Shown one piece after another: positions 46,795-57,340 of a stretch of DNA of 64,000 nucleotides; position 1 is the first letter of the stretch; the number at the start of each line of letters is the position of its first letter. Both the position numbers and the translations under genes were made by a program. Origin of the DNA: Cymbomonas tetramitiformis (lineage: Eukaryota; Chlorophyta; Pyramimonadophyceae; Pyramimonadales; Pyramimonadaceae); assembly GCA_001247695.2 (NCBI GenBank), contig LGRX02034662.1:62001-126000 (forward strand), given 5' to 3'. Under the pieces are notes generated by a model, which had not been told where the DNA came from, did not search any database, and worked only from the letters and a program-made list of their open reading frames with translations.

Positions 46795-47625
46795 TATGAG
46801 GAGGTGGGCGCGCCTGAAGGTGCCGGGAGGTGGGCGGGCCTGTGAGGGTGCAGGAGGTGGGCGCGCGGGGAGGGTGCAGGAGGTGGGCTGGGAGGCAGGA
46901 GGTGGCCTGGGAGGGTGCGAGGGGAGGCGCGCCGGGAGGTGCAGGAGGAGGCGTGCCTGGGAGGGGCAGGGAGGGCGCGCCTGGGAGGTGCAGGGAGGGC
47001 GCGCCTGGGAGGGTGGGTGATCTGGGAGGGGGAGCGTGCCTGGGTGCAGGAGGGCGGCCTGGGAGGGTGCAGGGAGGGGCGGCCTGGGAGGTGCAGGGAG
47101 GGGGCGCCTGGGAGGGTGCAGGGAGGCGTGCCTGGGAGGGTGCAGGGAGGGGGCGCCTCGGGGTAGGGGGGCGGCCTGGGGGGGAGAGGGGGCGTGCCTG
47201 GGAGGTGCAAGGAGGGGGTGTGCCTGGGTGCAGGAGGGCGCCTGGAGGGTGCAGGGGTGCCTGGGAGGGTGCAGGGAGGGTGCCTGGGCGGGTGTGGAGG
47301 CGTGCCTGGGAGGGTGCGGGAGGGCGTGCCTGGAGGTGGTGGGAGGGGCGCGCCTGGGAGGGAGGGGGAAGTGTGCTGGAGGGTGGTGGGGGGCGTGCCT
47401 GGGAGGGTGCGGGGAGGGGCGCTACTGGGAGGTGCAGGAGGGCGTGCCTGGCAGGGTGCGGAGGGGGCGTGCCTGGGAGGTGCAGGGAGGGCGCTGCCTG
47501 GCAGGAGGCGCCTGGGAGTGGAGGGCGCCTGGGAGGTGCGAGGCGGCCAGGGAGGGTGCAGGGAGGTGGGCGTGCCTGGGAGGGTGCATGGAGGTGGGCG
47601 TGCCTGGGAGGGTGCGCCCCAGCAG
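46795..47625. repeat. G-rich minisatellite (GGCGTGCCTGGGAGGGTGCAGG)
   Basis: More than twenty irregular units of about 22-37 bp made of GTGCCTGGGAGG, GTGCAGGGAGG and GGGCG. The plus strand has closely spaced runs of three or more G and could form G-quadruplexes. Long open frames on both strands, one of 326 codons on the minus strand, are artefacts. Confidence 0.93.
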
Positions 47626-48327
47626 CTTGAACTTCCAGTCAAGAAAGCGAACGCTCTGGTACGGACTGTTAGATGCCACGAGGTCTCGGGCGAGGCGCTC
47701 ACTTTGAAAGTCCTTTAGCCCCACCTGTGCCTTGTACCAGGAGGCCATCGCTTACTAACTTTCAAAGCCGGTATATGACACGGTGGCGTGCCTGCCTAAC
47801 AAATTCGAGCTGAAAACAAGTTGGAAAGCCGAATTCGATGGATGTCCGTCCGGAATACCCCAACACGCCTCAGTAACAAAAAAGCCCAACCTCTAAAACA
47901 GAGATTTGTTTTTCCTAGCATGCGAGCTCCATTTATTATGCAGCTCCACTTCTTTAAAAACTACACAAATGTCTTTTAACGGAATTTTGTGCCCACTACA
48001 CAAACGCCTTTTAACGGCCTTTGTGCCCACTTTTCGCACTGCTGTTAGGCAATTCATTTGCGCCCTGCGTCCGGATTCTGCTGGCAACACTTCTCGCATG
48101 CATCGGAAGATAATTGGTTGTTGGTGTAGTTGACGTGCTACACGTGTAGCGGTAGCGCACGAGATGAGTTGGCAAGGCGTGCATTCTGAGTAATCAAGGC
48201 AGCACACTGACGTTGCGGTTATAAATTCCCAGCAGCGCAAACCGCGAGCGAGGAGAAATATGGTATCTATCACTGTGGAAAGAAACGGATGTGCACCACG
48301 ATGGGACACGCTCCTACTTAGCTGTTG
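47626..48327. other. Spacer with a small duplicated segment
   Basis: No gene is recognised. At 47962-48024 a segment GTGCCCAC-ACACAAACG-TTTTAACGG is present twice in tandem (about 32 bp each) and disrupts coding interpretation. Confidence 0.45.
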
Positions 48328-48707
48328 TTACGATCGTACTTGCTGAAGAAAGTTTTGTAGTTCTACGAGGACGAGGACGAGTGGCTTAGATTGATCGCGG
48401 GCATCTCCGCCTTCTGGGGCGTCCCTTGCTCCCATAGCGTCGGTCTCAAATGCCGCCACGAGCTCCGCCCGCGCCTCATCAGTTGCGGCCTCAGTAGCTT
48501 CCTGCAGGTACGAATAAATATGTTTTCAACGAACTCGGACGATGAAATAGCGAAGACTGTGACTTCTTATAGCGCTCATGAGTTCGTCTAGGTGTGGAAA
48601 GCTAATGAAATGGAGTTTGAGGTCGTTACTTGCAAAATTTCTCGGGCTTCTTGAAGTGCTGCGTCCCACTCGTCAGAAGTGTACTCGCCATTGCTTCGCG
48701 CAGCCAT
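48328..48707 (-). CDS. Small two-exon gene of unknown function (83 residues)
   Basis: Model: complement of join 48328-48501, 48630-48707. Exon 1 is ATG plus 25 codons ending CAA|GTAACG; exon 2 follows a TACCTGCAG acceptor in phase 0 and runs 57 codons to TAA. Exon 2 is GC3-rich. The peptide is acidic and Ala/Glu-rich with a likely amphipathic helix across the junction (SDEWDAALQEAREILQ, then EATEAATDEARAELVAAF), a Gly/Asp-rich loop and a hydrophobic C-terminal strand (LVLVLVELQNF). The frame is open upstream of the ATG, so further 5' exons are possible. No family is recognised. Confidence 0.5.
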
Positions 48708-51700
48708 TACAAGGTGCTTGGAGCGTACCCCTAGAGTGCGTGAATCACAGGTTGACAAGAACTTGAAACACGAGTCCTGAAAGCCAGCTGAGATCGGCGT
48801 CTTGATCCCAGTGAACCGGCTCAATGCGTTCCAAGAAGGCCTGCTCTTCGCTCTCAGTTCGGAGCATCTCACTGCACGCGTCGCTTCGTTTCGTTTCAAG
48901 CGAAGTTGCCTGGAGACCGGAAAAAGTGCGAAGGGGACGCGGACAAACATCTGCTGAGTCGACCTTCGGGACAAGTGGATAGCAAAGGAAACGCTGGTGA
49001 AAACTGTTTAACAAAGGAGAAGTTGGTGAAGACTGTTTCTTGCGGCGCGAAACAAGATAACTTTTAATACCTAGGTAGAGTGATGTAATTTCCAAGGTAG
49101 CTCAGGAATTATAGCTGGGAATCCCAATTCAATAGTTCTGAATAGGAATACTGTGGAACAGAAAACAGAATCAATACGAATGGAAGACCATCATTATAAA
49201 CAAGCGCACCTAACGTAAGAGGAGTAACGCGAAGAGCCCTCCCGTCCAAGCTGCGCTCGGCTGGAATGGAAGGATACAGACAAGCGAAGGAGAACCGCTG
49301 GATACACGGTGAAACTGATTCAGTAAGAGGATCCTACCGTCGCACAGTGCTGACTGTAGCAGATATAAGTTATAGGGCACGTCGACATGAAATCAGGAAG
49401 TTGAGAACTTAGAAGTCCAATAGTCCTGAGGGATGACATATGATTGGCTTAAAATTGCCAGGTCGCAGACGTGGCGTCGCAATATGCGAACGTGGCTAAG
49501 ATCTTTTCAAGCACTTTAGATTCTTGTGAACACGAATCTGAATCTTAGGCGAGGATTCGTGATTTACCGAATTTGTTTTTTTTTAGAGCACGATTATGCC
49601 GTTCTCGATTGTTGAACGCGATCGGAATGTTCAACTTCATGCATGTTGATGTACATCTAGCTAGATGCTCATATAGATGATCTTATACGTTGTATATGTT
49701 ATTGATTTCTCGGCATCATTAGTTTATTGTCAGCGGTGCGGTGGTCATAGTAGCGTCGTATTTTAAGATATATAGTATTAGGTAGAAGATTTGAATAATC
49801 ACGACTTGGTTGAATAATTCATGGAGAGACTGACTTTCGCCCCCCCATAAATCGGGGGTAATTGTCTCTCCCCGTGTCACCCCTCGCCGTGTAGTGTCAC
49901 TTGCATCTTGCCTGGTTGTCCGTCTGTCCCTCCGATAGACAATAAAACACTATCCAGTATTTTATTATCGCTACCTTAGTCCTCTACCGGAAGCCGCTGA
50001 ACGTAGTCCGTTTTCGCCCCTGCAGTGATATATATATATATATATATATACATATCACATCATAAGTAGGGTGGGTTCCCTCGACCCCCGCATCACGCCC
50101 ACATCGGCCGTGGTTTGGGGCCTAAATCACATCCACTGCAGGGTCGATCGATGTGCCTCGTCACGAGGGCCTCACATCATCGTATGAGATATGCCTCATA
50201 TCCTCACAGTTGGCCTAAGTGAACCCGCTAAGACGGGCCGTCGCACCATGATGCGGACGTGGTCGGGACCGCTATGTACGTATGTATGCACCGATGCAGC
50301 AGGCGAGCGTAGTGATAAGTGTATGTATGTAAGACGACTGGAAAATAGATTGATCTTGGAGATTCAAGATTGAGGCGTGTCTGTATGGCAGGTGATCTAT
50401 TTCGCCAGAGTGAAGCTTGTTATGCAGAAGAGAGCATCGCTATGTATAACACGGAAGCAGAGATTAAAACCGAAATGATTCAGAGGGATGAAGTGCAAAC
50501 TCAGCATACCAAACAACACAGTGATGACCATCGTAACTCCCATTATTCACATGCTCCCAACAATCCAGGAGCGGCCCATCTAGCACCTAGCTATGAGAAT
50601 AAGATCACAGGTTGACGACGCGCGTCAAGCAAGCTCAGGAACATGCGTACTAGATAGTGAAAGATGGCTTAGCGCCAAGTTCATTATAGCGATATCGATA
50701 GAAGGACAGCAAAGAGAAGGCAATGAATGTCTTCACAAAAAGAACTGCTAAAACCTCTGTTTGACACGTACACAAGTGGTGCCACATCGTAATGATGGAC
50801 CCATCTTCTCCAGAAGGAGCACCATGATCCCAAGGACCTGAGCTAAAGCAAGGGCATCGTTCATATGAGTAAATCTGGGGAAAGGGTAACCCTCCCAACT
50901 ACCGTGGCAGAACAGTAACCTGTTCAAAGGGGTGCTGGCTGTGGCGGTTCCACGGACTATGGAAGGGCAACCCTCCCAAAGACTCGGGGGGTAGCAGGTG
51001 ACTCCTCGGGGCAAGTAACCTAGGCAATGAATTTAGTCACAGTATTCAAAACAATAATCACCTTTGGGGTAGGCTCCCTTCAATAACATCGTGCTACAAT
51101 TGCCGTCGTAGATAAAAACCCGGCACTCACCACTGGCGCCATGCACCAGTAGCAGGCAGGGCCCCCGGCCTCGATTGAAAACCACACCGTGCCAGGTCCC
51201 AGTGGCCTCGTTGGCACCGCACAGCAGGCAGGGACTCGGATATACTGGCACCACGCTGTGGTAGGTAGATCCCCATCACGAGCACCATGCCGTGGAAAGC
51301 AGACCCACAGCTCATCAGCACATTGCTGTGCCAAGCAGAGACTCAGAGCGGCGGGCAGGCCCACCTTTTTGTGCAGCTAGGAGCCCTGAAATTCTACTGC
51401 TTAGGATGCCCCTCAAGTATCATCACGTTGTGACAGACAGCCTTCCCCCTCTTTCCCTTCGGAATCGGCGTGGCATTCGGCCATAATAGTCAGTTACCTC
51501 GTTATTATACCATGAAGGTGGAAGTGAGTCAGATCCCCTTGGTGTGCCCTTCGCACTGTCACCCGGCGGCGGTCTGGCATTCAAGGGCATGTTCTAATTG
51601 GTGCGCCGTGTTGTGCACACGCCTTTTTAGTCGCTGCAAGGGATCACATCAAATTGAATGCTGAGGACTTTTCCTCAGTGGGCATACTATATACCATAGG

Positions 51701-52003
51701 ATGAACAGCCGCGCACCTCGCGTCTTCTAAGGCGCTTGCGTCGCGTAAGTAGCTGAGATGGTCGTGACCGCTACGGTGCTCGTGTACTTTCGGACGAAAA
51801 CTGGGCGAGTTCTGACTCGTAAACTCTGAGAGGGCAGATAAAATCCTGTTGTTTCAACTGGCTTCTTCCTTTCAACTCTCAAAACAAGCATCTTCCCCCC
51901 AGATTTCACTGTGCGACTGTGAACGTCAGACTTGCAGAAAGTGGGACTCAGACTTGCTGAATAGCGAACGCAAAGGGCGGGCCTCACCCTGCGTCACAAG
52001 TTC
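48708..52003. other. Intergenic region
   Basis: No convincing gene. A minus-strand frame at 51033-51254 (CLLCGANEATGTWHG, then GECRVFIYDGN) is somewhat protein-like but unsupported by splice sites. A TA dinucleotide run is at 50029-50050, and AT-rich sequence with hexamer-like TATA runs is at 49740-49800. Confidence 0.4.
50029..50050. repeat. TA microsatellite
   Basis: About eleven TA dinucleotides in a row. Confidence 0.95.
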
Positions 52004-52357
52004 ATGATGCGCACCTCACGAAGGACTGCGTTTACTAACATCCTAAACGAATTGCATACGAAATCGTCAGTATTTCAGAAGCGGGGTATGCCTAAACAGA
52101 AACGTTACCACCCGGACGACGCAAAAGTTGGGATTCAAGGCCTGCAAAGCCTGCGGCGAATCAAGATTCGTGCCGATTTCCAGACTGATGAGTCTCTCTA
52201 CGATATCAAATGCGTCGGACATATGTGTACGCACAACGGGAGCGACATGGTGGAAATTTCAGCAAACTACGCAACGTTCGGTAGTGTTTTACAGCTTTGC
52301 GCCAACTTCAAGCAGCTCGCAAAGACACTCGTGTTGCCCAAAAAAGTCCAGTGCTAG
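52004..52357 (+). CDS. Short intronless ORF, unknown product (117 residues)
   Basis: Starts with two in-frame ATG codons and ends at TAG. The peptide has a basic first half (MMRTSRRTAFTN, then KRGMPKQKRYHPDDAK) and a mixed second half with Cys/His spacing CVGHMCTHNG. Amino-acid composition is that of an ordinary soluble protein. No family is recognised; it lies 190 bp from a transposon and may belong to a degraded element. Confidence 0.3.
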   Translation: MMRTSRRTAFTNILNELHTKSSVFQKRGMPKQKRYHPDDAKVGIQGLQSLRRIKIRADFQTDESLYDIKCVGHMCTHNGSDMVEISANYATFGSVLQLCANFKQLAKTLVLPKKVQC

Positions 52358-52858
52358 GAAGTAGTTACGCGAAACGAGCGAAAAGGTGAGGAAGCGCCAC
52401 AATCCAATATGCATGCCCCTGGAGGACAACTGTTAAAGAACAGTTTAAGATTATGAGTCCTTGCAAATGTCCAGGGCCCGATGCTCACCGGCGCAAATGG
52501 TAGCATGGTGCTAAAGCGGGTTGGGCATTTATACGCTTTAGTTGTTGCTTTATCTCTATCGTATGACGGTCCGGTTTTTTCCAGCCTTGCGACCCACGTA
52601 CGCGTAAGACCCGAACCCTGAGAGCCGGCCTGCATTTCGAACCTCCCCACCCTGCCCCCCCGCCAACCACCCCAAAAGTATTATTTCGCCACTCTTCTAG
52701 TGTGTTGGGACACCTCGCGCGCCGCACGAATCGAAGCGGTTCGCTCGCTACGCCCTGCTCCGTCAGCGCAACCATGCTCGGGCCACACCCCCTCCAATGC
52801 CCCCCACCTACCACAGTCTACATCAACAACCTTTTGCACTAGAATTAGGGGTGTGCCG

Positions 52859-53472
52859 CTAGGTTGTGCATAAACCGTTAACCGGTTTAAACCCGAGGGG
52901 GTCATTTCAGGTTTAAACCCAGGTTTAAACCCCCGGAATCCCCCCCCATTGCAGCCGTTGCCATATACGGCGTGTACGCGCCATACGTGACCTAGCGACG
53001 CGACGATGCTACCTGGCCGATAAATAGATCCTACGGCTTACACTCCGTTGGTACAATCGTTTGATCGCGTGCACAGAATCTGTTGTCACTTGCATCGTTG
53101 TATGGAATAGGAGACGAGACACGAGATAGAGAGCACGCCGTACGATTACCAAACGGCTACTCGCACGGCTGCCAGAGAGCAGACTGAAGAATTTCAATAT
53201 GGCGTCTACCCCTGTTGTATGCTTAACAATGAAAAGACAACATGTACCCTTTGATATGCTTAACAGTGTGAAACTAGACTTAACATTGTGAAACTAGACT
53301 TAACATTGTGAAACTAGGCTTAACATTGTGAAACTAGGCTTAACATTGTGAAACTAGGCTTAACAGTGTGAAACCACAAACCGGTTTAAACCAGAGGGGG
53401 CCATTTTAGGTTTAAACCCAGGTTTAAACCCAGGTTTAAACCTAGGGGGGGTAGGGGTTTATCACAACCCGG
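52859..53472. mobile_element. Nested hAT-like non-autonomous insertion
   Basis: About 614 bp inserted into copy 1. It is flanked by a direct duplication of GTGTGCCG (52851-52858 and 53473-53480) that is present once in copy 2. Ends are imperfect inverted repeats, CTAGGTTGTGCATAAACC and the complement of GGTTTATCACAACCCGG. An 8-bp target duplication is what hAT transposases make. The inside holds several GTTTAAACC palindromes and the 20-bp tandem array. Confidence 0.75.
53215..53372. repeat. 20-bp tandem repeat inside the nested element
   Basis: Six to seven copies of CTTAACATTGTGAAACTAGG with few changes. Confidence 0.92.
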
Positions 53473-53784
53473 GTGTGCCGAGCCTTCATGTGGCAAGGCG
53501 CGGTAGTCCCACACCCCACCTGATGTCCTTCGTCATCCCCACCATGCATCTTGCCTTGGCCATCGAGCTACACGCCGCTACAGCACGCCAACTGCACCCT
53601 ACCTGTCGTCCCACCAATTCTGGGGGGTGGACCGTCATAGAGATATCCTGCCCTAGCCCCCCTTCGAAATCGGCGGATCCACGGGGCTCCAAGCCACCCC
53701 AGCGGTCGAGTGACCCTTCACGGCATGTGTTACATTGTTTTCGATGCACATGGCACCACGAGACCGAGTTTGGATTCATTGGCC

Positions 53785-54253
53785 ATATCTCTATGACGGT
53801 CCGGTTTTTTTCAGCCTTGCGACCCACGTACGCGTAAGACCCGAACCCTGAGAGCCGGCCTGCATTTCGAACCTCCCCACCCTGCCCCCCCGCCAACCAC
53901 CCCAAAAGTATTATTTCGCCACTCTTCTAGTGTGTTGGGACACCTCGCGCGCCGCACGAATCGAAGCGGTTCGCTCGCTACGCCCTGCTCCGTCAGCGCA
54001 ACCATGCTCGGGCCACACCCCCTCCAATGCCCCCACCTACCACAGTCTACATCAACAACCTTTTGCACTAGAATTAGGGGTGTGCCGAGCCTTCATGTGG
54101 CAAGGCGCGGTAGTCCCACATCCCACCCGATGTCCTTCGTCATCCCCACCATGCATCTTGCCTTGGCCATCGAGCTACACGCCGCTACAGCACGCCAACT
54201 GCACCCTACCTGTCGTCCCACCAATTCTGGGGGGTGGACCGTCATAGAGTTAT
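53785..54253. mobile_element. Short inverted-repeat element, copy 2 (uninterrupted)
   Basis: Left end ATATCTCTATGACGGTCC, right end GGACCGTCATAGAG, about 470 bp. It is the same element as copy 1, in the same orientation, only about 140 bp away. It shows the empty target of the nested insertion. Confidence 0.88.
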
Positions 54254-54702
54254 AGACTCACGTCAGTGTGTACACTCGGTGGATTTCGAAAGGCATTTTT
54301 TTTTACTGTGTCAGGTTATCTAAGTTAGCTCCGCTCCGCTGAGCTACCCTAGCTACCCCTAGCTACCCCCTAGCTACTAAGACTACTGGAATGATAAGAG
54401 CTGAGAGTCCCAATAGGGAGTGTCCAGAGACATTGTCCCCCTTGCCTAAGGCCGAAGCCCTTCAGGCAGCAAGGTATTGCCTGTCCCGTGCCCGCCTAGA
54501 AGGGCACAGTCAGGGACCCCGATCTAACTCGGGAGCCTACACCTAACCCACACACTCACAAGTGACGGGTAGGGAGCCCACTAGTCTGGAGCTACACAAG
54601 ATCGGGTATGGATGCAACACCAAAATAATAATTATTGTTAATAAATAACAGGGGCCACAGGCTCATGCCTGTGGCCGGCCCACTTGGGGCTTCAGGAACG
54701 GG
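54254..54702. other. 3' flank of the DIRS-like element
   Basis: No coding. Contains repeated AGCTACCCCTAGCTACC (54340-54380), a GGCC-hairpin at 54653-54676 and an A/T-rich spacer. Probably the untranslated end of the retroelement on the minus strand, but no terminal repeat could be matched because the 5' end is missing. Confidence 0.45.
54653..54676. other. Perfect 10-bp hairpin beyond the recombinase stop codon
   Basis: GGCCACAGGC, four-base loop, GCCTGTGGCC, 27 bp past the stop of the minus-strand recombinase. It could act in 3'-end formation or be part of the complementary-end structure used by DIRS elements. Confidence 0.6.
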
Positions 54703-55767
54703 CTAATTGCCGAGGCATCTAGTAACTGAGAGTCTAGTCTCGGTATCATCCAGAATGTATCTGTGAGCGTTGGTTGCCGTATGCCATGCACCGTGTTGCT
54801 GGAACAAGCGGAAGTCCACCTGCTTGGCTGCAGTAGTAGCACCGCCGGATCTCAAGGACTGGGTGCCCCACCGAGTCTGCACCTCTGCTGCAGATAGGCC
54901 AGTGGTCCGCTGTAGAAACTTATGGACCACTGCACGGCACTGTAGTGGATACTCCATATGGCGGCCGTTGAGCGGGGTTGTGTCAGGGTGGAACCTGGCC
55001 AGTCTGCCATCCCAGCCTTGGAACAGGTTGACCATACCGGTGAAACCAGCACGTCTAATCAGAGTCTCACACAAGTATACGGGGCAAGAAGGGCGGTGTT
55101 GCCCCCTAGCAACATACACCACATCTCCAAACCGGAACTGATCATTCTTCCTCTCAATCAGCAGCATCTCCATATGAGTCTCATAGAACTTAACCAGAGG
55201 GACCCACACAAACTTCATGTCCTTATAGCGCAAGAACCCCGTCCACATAGTGGACACCATAGCCGCTGAGGTGAGAGCAATAAGAGAGGCAATAGCGGCA
55301 TCCGGAACATACAGGAGAATACCCGACCGTAAGACATCGCCCTCCAAGGGTTCCTTCTGGTTTACCTTAAGACCGATACGTCGCTTAGCCGCCTCTCTGA
55401 TCCCCTTAGCCAAAGGGTGCTTCGTGGGGATCTCCGCCACGGGAACCAGTGCAAGCTCGTGCAAGGTGAACAGGGCCCCCGAAGCTGACTTAACCGAGGC
55501 ATATGACTTCGCATCCGAGGCTACCAGCTGGAGAAACAGACACACCGTGATTGGCTCGGCAGGAACCGGCACCCGAGGTGGGGTGCGGGCGGCACAAAAA
55601 GCTCGGTACCGCCGTATGACGCTGAGATAACTGCCGTCCCACGTGCCAGGGGCTCTGGTAGAGACCATACCTGCCTTCATCGAGCGGAGGAGGGATTGCT
55701 CAAGGGGGTCTCGGGGACTCACTTTCAGTTGGTCCCAAAGAGCCGTGGCCAGAGCTCCACCTGCACA
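54703..55767 (-). CDS. DIRS-type tyrosine recombinase (integrase)
   Basis: Open from just after the TGA at 55768-55770 to TAG at 54703, about 354 codons; the frame may be entered at a GTG (55722) or by readthrough, as no early ATG is obvious. Numbering from the GTG: a likely first catalytic Arg at 165 (TGFLRY), the second box TQSLRSGGAT at 287-296, GAWHTATNAHRY at 311-322 with Tyr322 as nucleophile. In related enzymes the second box reads H-x-x-R; here the His is Gln288. It would catalyse integration of the circular DNA copy without a DDE integrase. Length is complete for the family. Confidence 0.85.
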   Translation of the reverse strand, partial: CAGGALATALWDQLKVSPRDPLEQSLLRSMKAGMVSTRAPGTWDGSYLSVIRRYRAFCAARTPPRVPVPAEPITVCLFLQLVASDAKSYASVKSASGALFTLHELALVPVAEIPTKHPLAKGIREAAKRRIGLKVNQKEPLEGDVLRSGILLYVPDAAIASLIALTSAAMVSTMWTGFLRYKDMKFVWVPLVKFYETHMEMLLIERKNDQFRFGDVVYVARGQHRPSCPVYLCETLIRRAGFTGMVNLFQGWDGRLARFHPDTTPLNGRHMEYPLQCRAVVHKFLQRTTGLSAAEVQTRWGTQSLRSGGATTAAKQVDFRLFQQHGAWHTATNAHRYILDDTETRLSVTRCLGN

Positions 55768-56740
55768 TCACAAAGTCCCGAGGGACCCGTCAATCCTGAG
55801 GGCCAACACCTTGAAGGAAGGGGGGCCGACTGCGGCTTCATTAGCTCTCCCAGCTCCAGGGCGGAAGAGCGGCTCGATCGAGTCGGTGGGGAGCTCACGC
55901 CAATCCACTACGAACGGGGCAAAGTGGACACCGTCTGGGCACAGAAGGGGCCACCAGTGACGGCCCGTCCAACGAGGGCATATGACTGTAGCACGGGCCC
56001 CGTGTCGAATCAAGCATCGGAGGAGTTGGCCCACTAGGCCGAAGGGAGGATTACACCAGTTGTTCTCCTGAAACCAATCGTCATTCAAAAAGCAATTAAC
56101 ATTCTCCGTGCCGGGGCACCACCACCGGCTGTTAAACCTCGGCAGCAAGTGGTTCTTGTCAGTGGCAAAACGGTCAACGGTGTGCTTCCCCCACAAGGCA
56201 TCTAACACCTCGAACCAGTAAGTAGACAACATCCAATCGTCACTGTCATAAATACCAGCCAAATAGTCTGCATACTCATTAAGGGTACGAGGAATCCAAG
56301 AAACCTCTAGGCGGACACCGTGGTGCACGGTCCACCAGAAGATCTCCACTGCCAGCTTATGCAGGGGGGCCTTACTGCTGCAACCCTTCATTAGGATCCT
56401 CCAAGCCGATTGCGAATCAGTGTGCAAGTGAACTGTGGTGCCAACAACGAACCGAGCCAGAGATTGCAACGTCTTAAGAATACCAACGAGCTCACGCAGA
56501 GTAGAAGACTCAGCTCGCTCCGCCAGGGAGAGGTGGCCTCTGGCATCGAGCCTCTCTCTAGCACCAAGCGGGGCTAACCAGCCGCCCCAACCAGTAGCGC
56601 CGGCATCTGTCCAAATCAAGTTACAAAAAGCTCGAACCACCAAATCCCAAATAGCAGAGGTGAACCCCTCGGCTCCAGTGTCTGCCCACAACTGCAATTC
56701 AGAAATCACTTCAGGAGGCAAAGTGATACGGCGAGATACA
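55768..56740 (-). CDS. RNase H and N6-adenine-methyltransferase-like polyprotein segment
   Basis: The frame is open from 57012, but element-like sequence starts near 56739. RNase H acidic residues are visible as D in WTDAG, E in STLRE, D in HTDSQ and D in NEYADY (positions 136, 174, 199, 249 from 57012). It is followed by the methyltransferase-like domain seen in DIRS elements: DRFATDKNHLLPRFNSRWW, then the catalytic-type NPPF (321-324) and CPRWTGRHWWPLL. It ends at an in-frame TGA. RNase H would degrade the RNA strand during cDNA synthesis; the role of the methyltransferase-like domain is not settled. The first 90 residues of the open frame are non-element flank. Confidence 0.82.
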
Positions 56741-57177
56741 ACAGGCCGTGAATATATTATCAGTATACAAATTAACACTGCGAAGTTGGACAGCAACGCG
56801 AGTGTAAGAAATAGCGGGTGATGAGTGCAGTCTCTGAGTGAAGATCTGCTTGAAGCCCAACGCTTCCTCATCTTATACCATACGTCTCCTATCATCATAG
56901 ATAGTACCGCCATTGGGTTGTGAACCCGAGACGTAGGTTGAACGACCAGTATTGTGATAACGAATAGTTCGTTCATACTGTGCATGCGTGTTCCGCACAT
57001 GCTTAAAGCCAAGATGGTTCTTGTTTGTACTTCAAGATGTATCTTGCTTTGCCATCTTCGAGTTCGACATACGAACTCTCGATGACAGGGTCATTCAAGT
57101 CTTTCATTGAATAATGACAGATGATGTGACATTATCATCTGACGACAGGTACAGTCATGGTCGACCGTACTGACGAC

Positions 57178-57340
57178 TGTCATAATAATATATGACTCGA
57201 CCGACTGTCATAATAATATATGACACGACCGACTGTCATAATAATATATGACACGACCGACATGACATGATATGACATGGTATGACATGTCTGACAGGTA
57301 TGACATGTATGACATGTATGACACATATGCCATCGGTCAT
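57178..57340. repeat. 28-bp tandem (CGACTGTCATAATAATATATGACACGAC) and ATGACATG microsatellite
   Basis: Three copies of a 28-bp unit built of CGACTGTCATAATAATATA and TGACACGAC (57178-57255) pass into a run of ATGACATG-like octamers (57256-57330). The unit contains GTCATAATAATATATGAC, close to a palindrome. Confidence 0.9.

Larger units (their letters stand above)
52551..53646. mobile_element. Short inverted-repeat element, copy 1 (interrupted)
   Basis: Ends are CTCTAT-GACGGTCC at left (52554-52572, with a small insertion) and GGACCGTCATAGAG at right (53629-53642). The body matches copy 2 almost base for base except for the nested insertion at 52859-53472. There is no coding capacity, so it is non-autonomous. 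Confidence 0.85.
54703..56740 (-). mobile_element. 5'-truncated DIRS-like tyrosine-recombinase retroelement
   Basis: Two minus-strand modules in one frame, RNase H plus adenine-methyltransferase-like and then tyrosine recombinase, in the order typical of DIRS elements. No reverse transcriptase sequence is present: recognisable element coding begins only at the short linker that normally follows RT (about 56739). Upstream sequence is unrelated and partly AT-rich. Confidence 0.85.

Noticed and set aside
46722..47702. 326-codon proline-rich minus-strand frame and 266-codon glycine-rich plus-strand frame
   Set aside because: Both are translations of the G-rich minisatellite.
54703..57012. Reverse transcriptase of the DIRS element
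   Set aside because: No RT motif (such as a YxDD box) is present in any frame upstream of the RNase H in this window.
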